Part shown: positions 5,221 through 5,351 of the stretch, piece by piece
Layout: the number at the start of each line of letters is the position of its first letter
How positions within the stretch are numbered: position 1 is the stretch's first letter
From: a bacterium
GTDB lineage: Bacteria; Arandabacterota; Arandabacteria; Arandabacterales; JALGWA01
Length of the DNA stretch: 5,351 nucleotides
Assembly (NCBI GenBank): GCA_025774425.1
Contig: JALGWA010000128.1
Coordinates: 1 to 5,351, forward strand
Direction of reading: 5' to 3'
Notes under the pieces: model-generated
Told to the model about the DNA's origin: nothing
The model's database searches: none
Seen by the model: only the letters and a program-made list of their open reading frames with translations
Program-made: the position numbers and the translations under genes

Positions 5221-5351
5221 TTGGATCGCCCTGAGACGGGAAGGGACCTGACAAAAGGCAGCATACTGGGGAATGTGCTCTACATGGGCATTCCCTCGAT
5301 GATCGGTTTCGCCGCCATGACGGTGTACTCCCTCACCGACATGTTCTGGGT
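5221..5351 (+). CDS. MATE-family multidrug/cation antiporter, N-terminus only (cut by window edge)
   Basis: MATE proteins are inner-membrane antiporters with 12 membrane segments. They export drugs and other organic cations using H+ or Na+ gradients. Only about 43 residues, roughly a tenth of a full protein, are visible. They match the family start: a short polar tail (MDRPETGRDLTKGSI), then LGNVLYMGIPSMIGFAAM leading into the first membrane segment, then VYSLTDMFWV, where the family has its conserved Asp within an LxDxxFV pattern. TTG 5221 is chosen because GGAGG sits five bases before it and the resulting N-terminus has the usual length. The gene begins 22 bases after the exported-protein gene, close enough for one transcript. 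Substrate and ion cannot be told from this fragment. A related MOP-superfamily flippase is the main alternative. Confidence 0.85.
   Translation, partial: MDRPETGRDLTKGSILGNVLYMGIPSMIGFAAMTVYSLTDMFW

Noticed and set aside
4463..5251. A 262-codon + strand frame overlapping the exported-protein gene
   Set aside because: Its translation is Arg-rich and without domains. The overlapping frame has a signal peptide, coherent beta-strand patterns and proper spacing to the MATE gene.

Overview
The window is GC-rich (roughly two thirds G+C by eye) and packed with genes, all on the + strand. It looks chromosomal and comes from a flagellated, Gram-negative-type bacterium. The evidence is a flagellar stator cluster, two MotB-type proteins with peptidoglycan-binding OmpA-like domains, and a small exported protein with barrel-like alternating strands. 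Ile ATA and Arg AGG codons are frequent despite the high GC. That would suit a deep-branching, mostly uncultured lineage, but no phylum can be named from this sequence alone. There is no sign of phage, insertion sequences, CRISPR, tRNA or rRNA.

Layout. (1) Positions 2-715: motA, cut by the left edge. (2) 715-1476: a canonical motB, overlapping motA by one base (TAATG). (3) 1466-2239: a second motB-like gene, overlapping motB by 11 bases and starting at a TTG behind a perfect AAGGAGG. (4) 2236-2318: a short spacer filled by two overlapping mini-ORFs. (5) 2315-4417: a 700-residue signalling protein with a degenerate GAF-like region, a complete HD-GYP domain (predicted c-di-GMP phosphodiesterase) and an HDOD domain. 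(6) 4418-4598: an intergenic region with a GC-rich hairpin, a possible 35-residue small ORF and a candidate extended -10 promoter. (7) 4599-5198: a small exported protein of unknown function. (8) 5221 to the right edge: the start of a MATE-family transporter with a TTG start.

Genes 1-5 read as one motility unit: the ion-driven MotA/MotB stator, a paralogous second MotB, and a c-di-GMP-linked regulator. The most striking point is that the second MotB-like protein keeps the plug-like segment and the peptidoglycan-binding domain but has Ala where the ion-carrying Asp of MotB belongs. It is a candidate channel-inactive stator subunit, encoded in a tightly coupled way with an intact one. A second notable point is a run of ten G in the intact motB, at the linker where the two paralogues differ in length. 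It could be a slippage site that switches the stator off, or a sequencing artefact.
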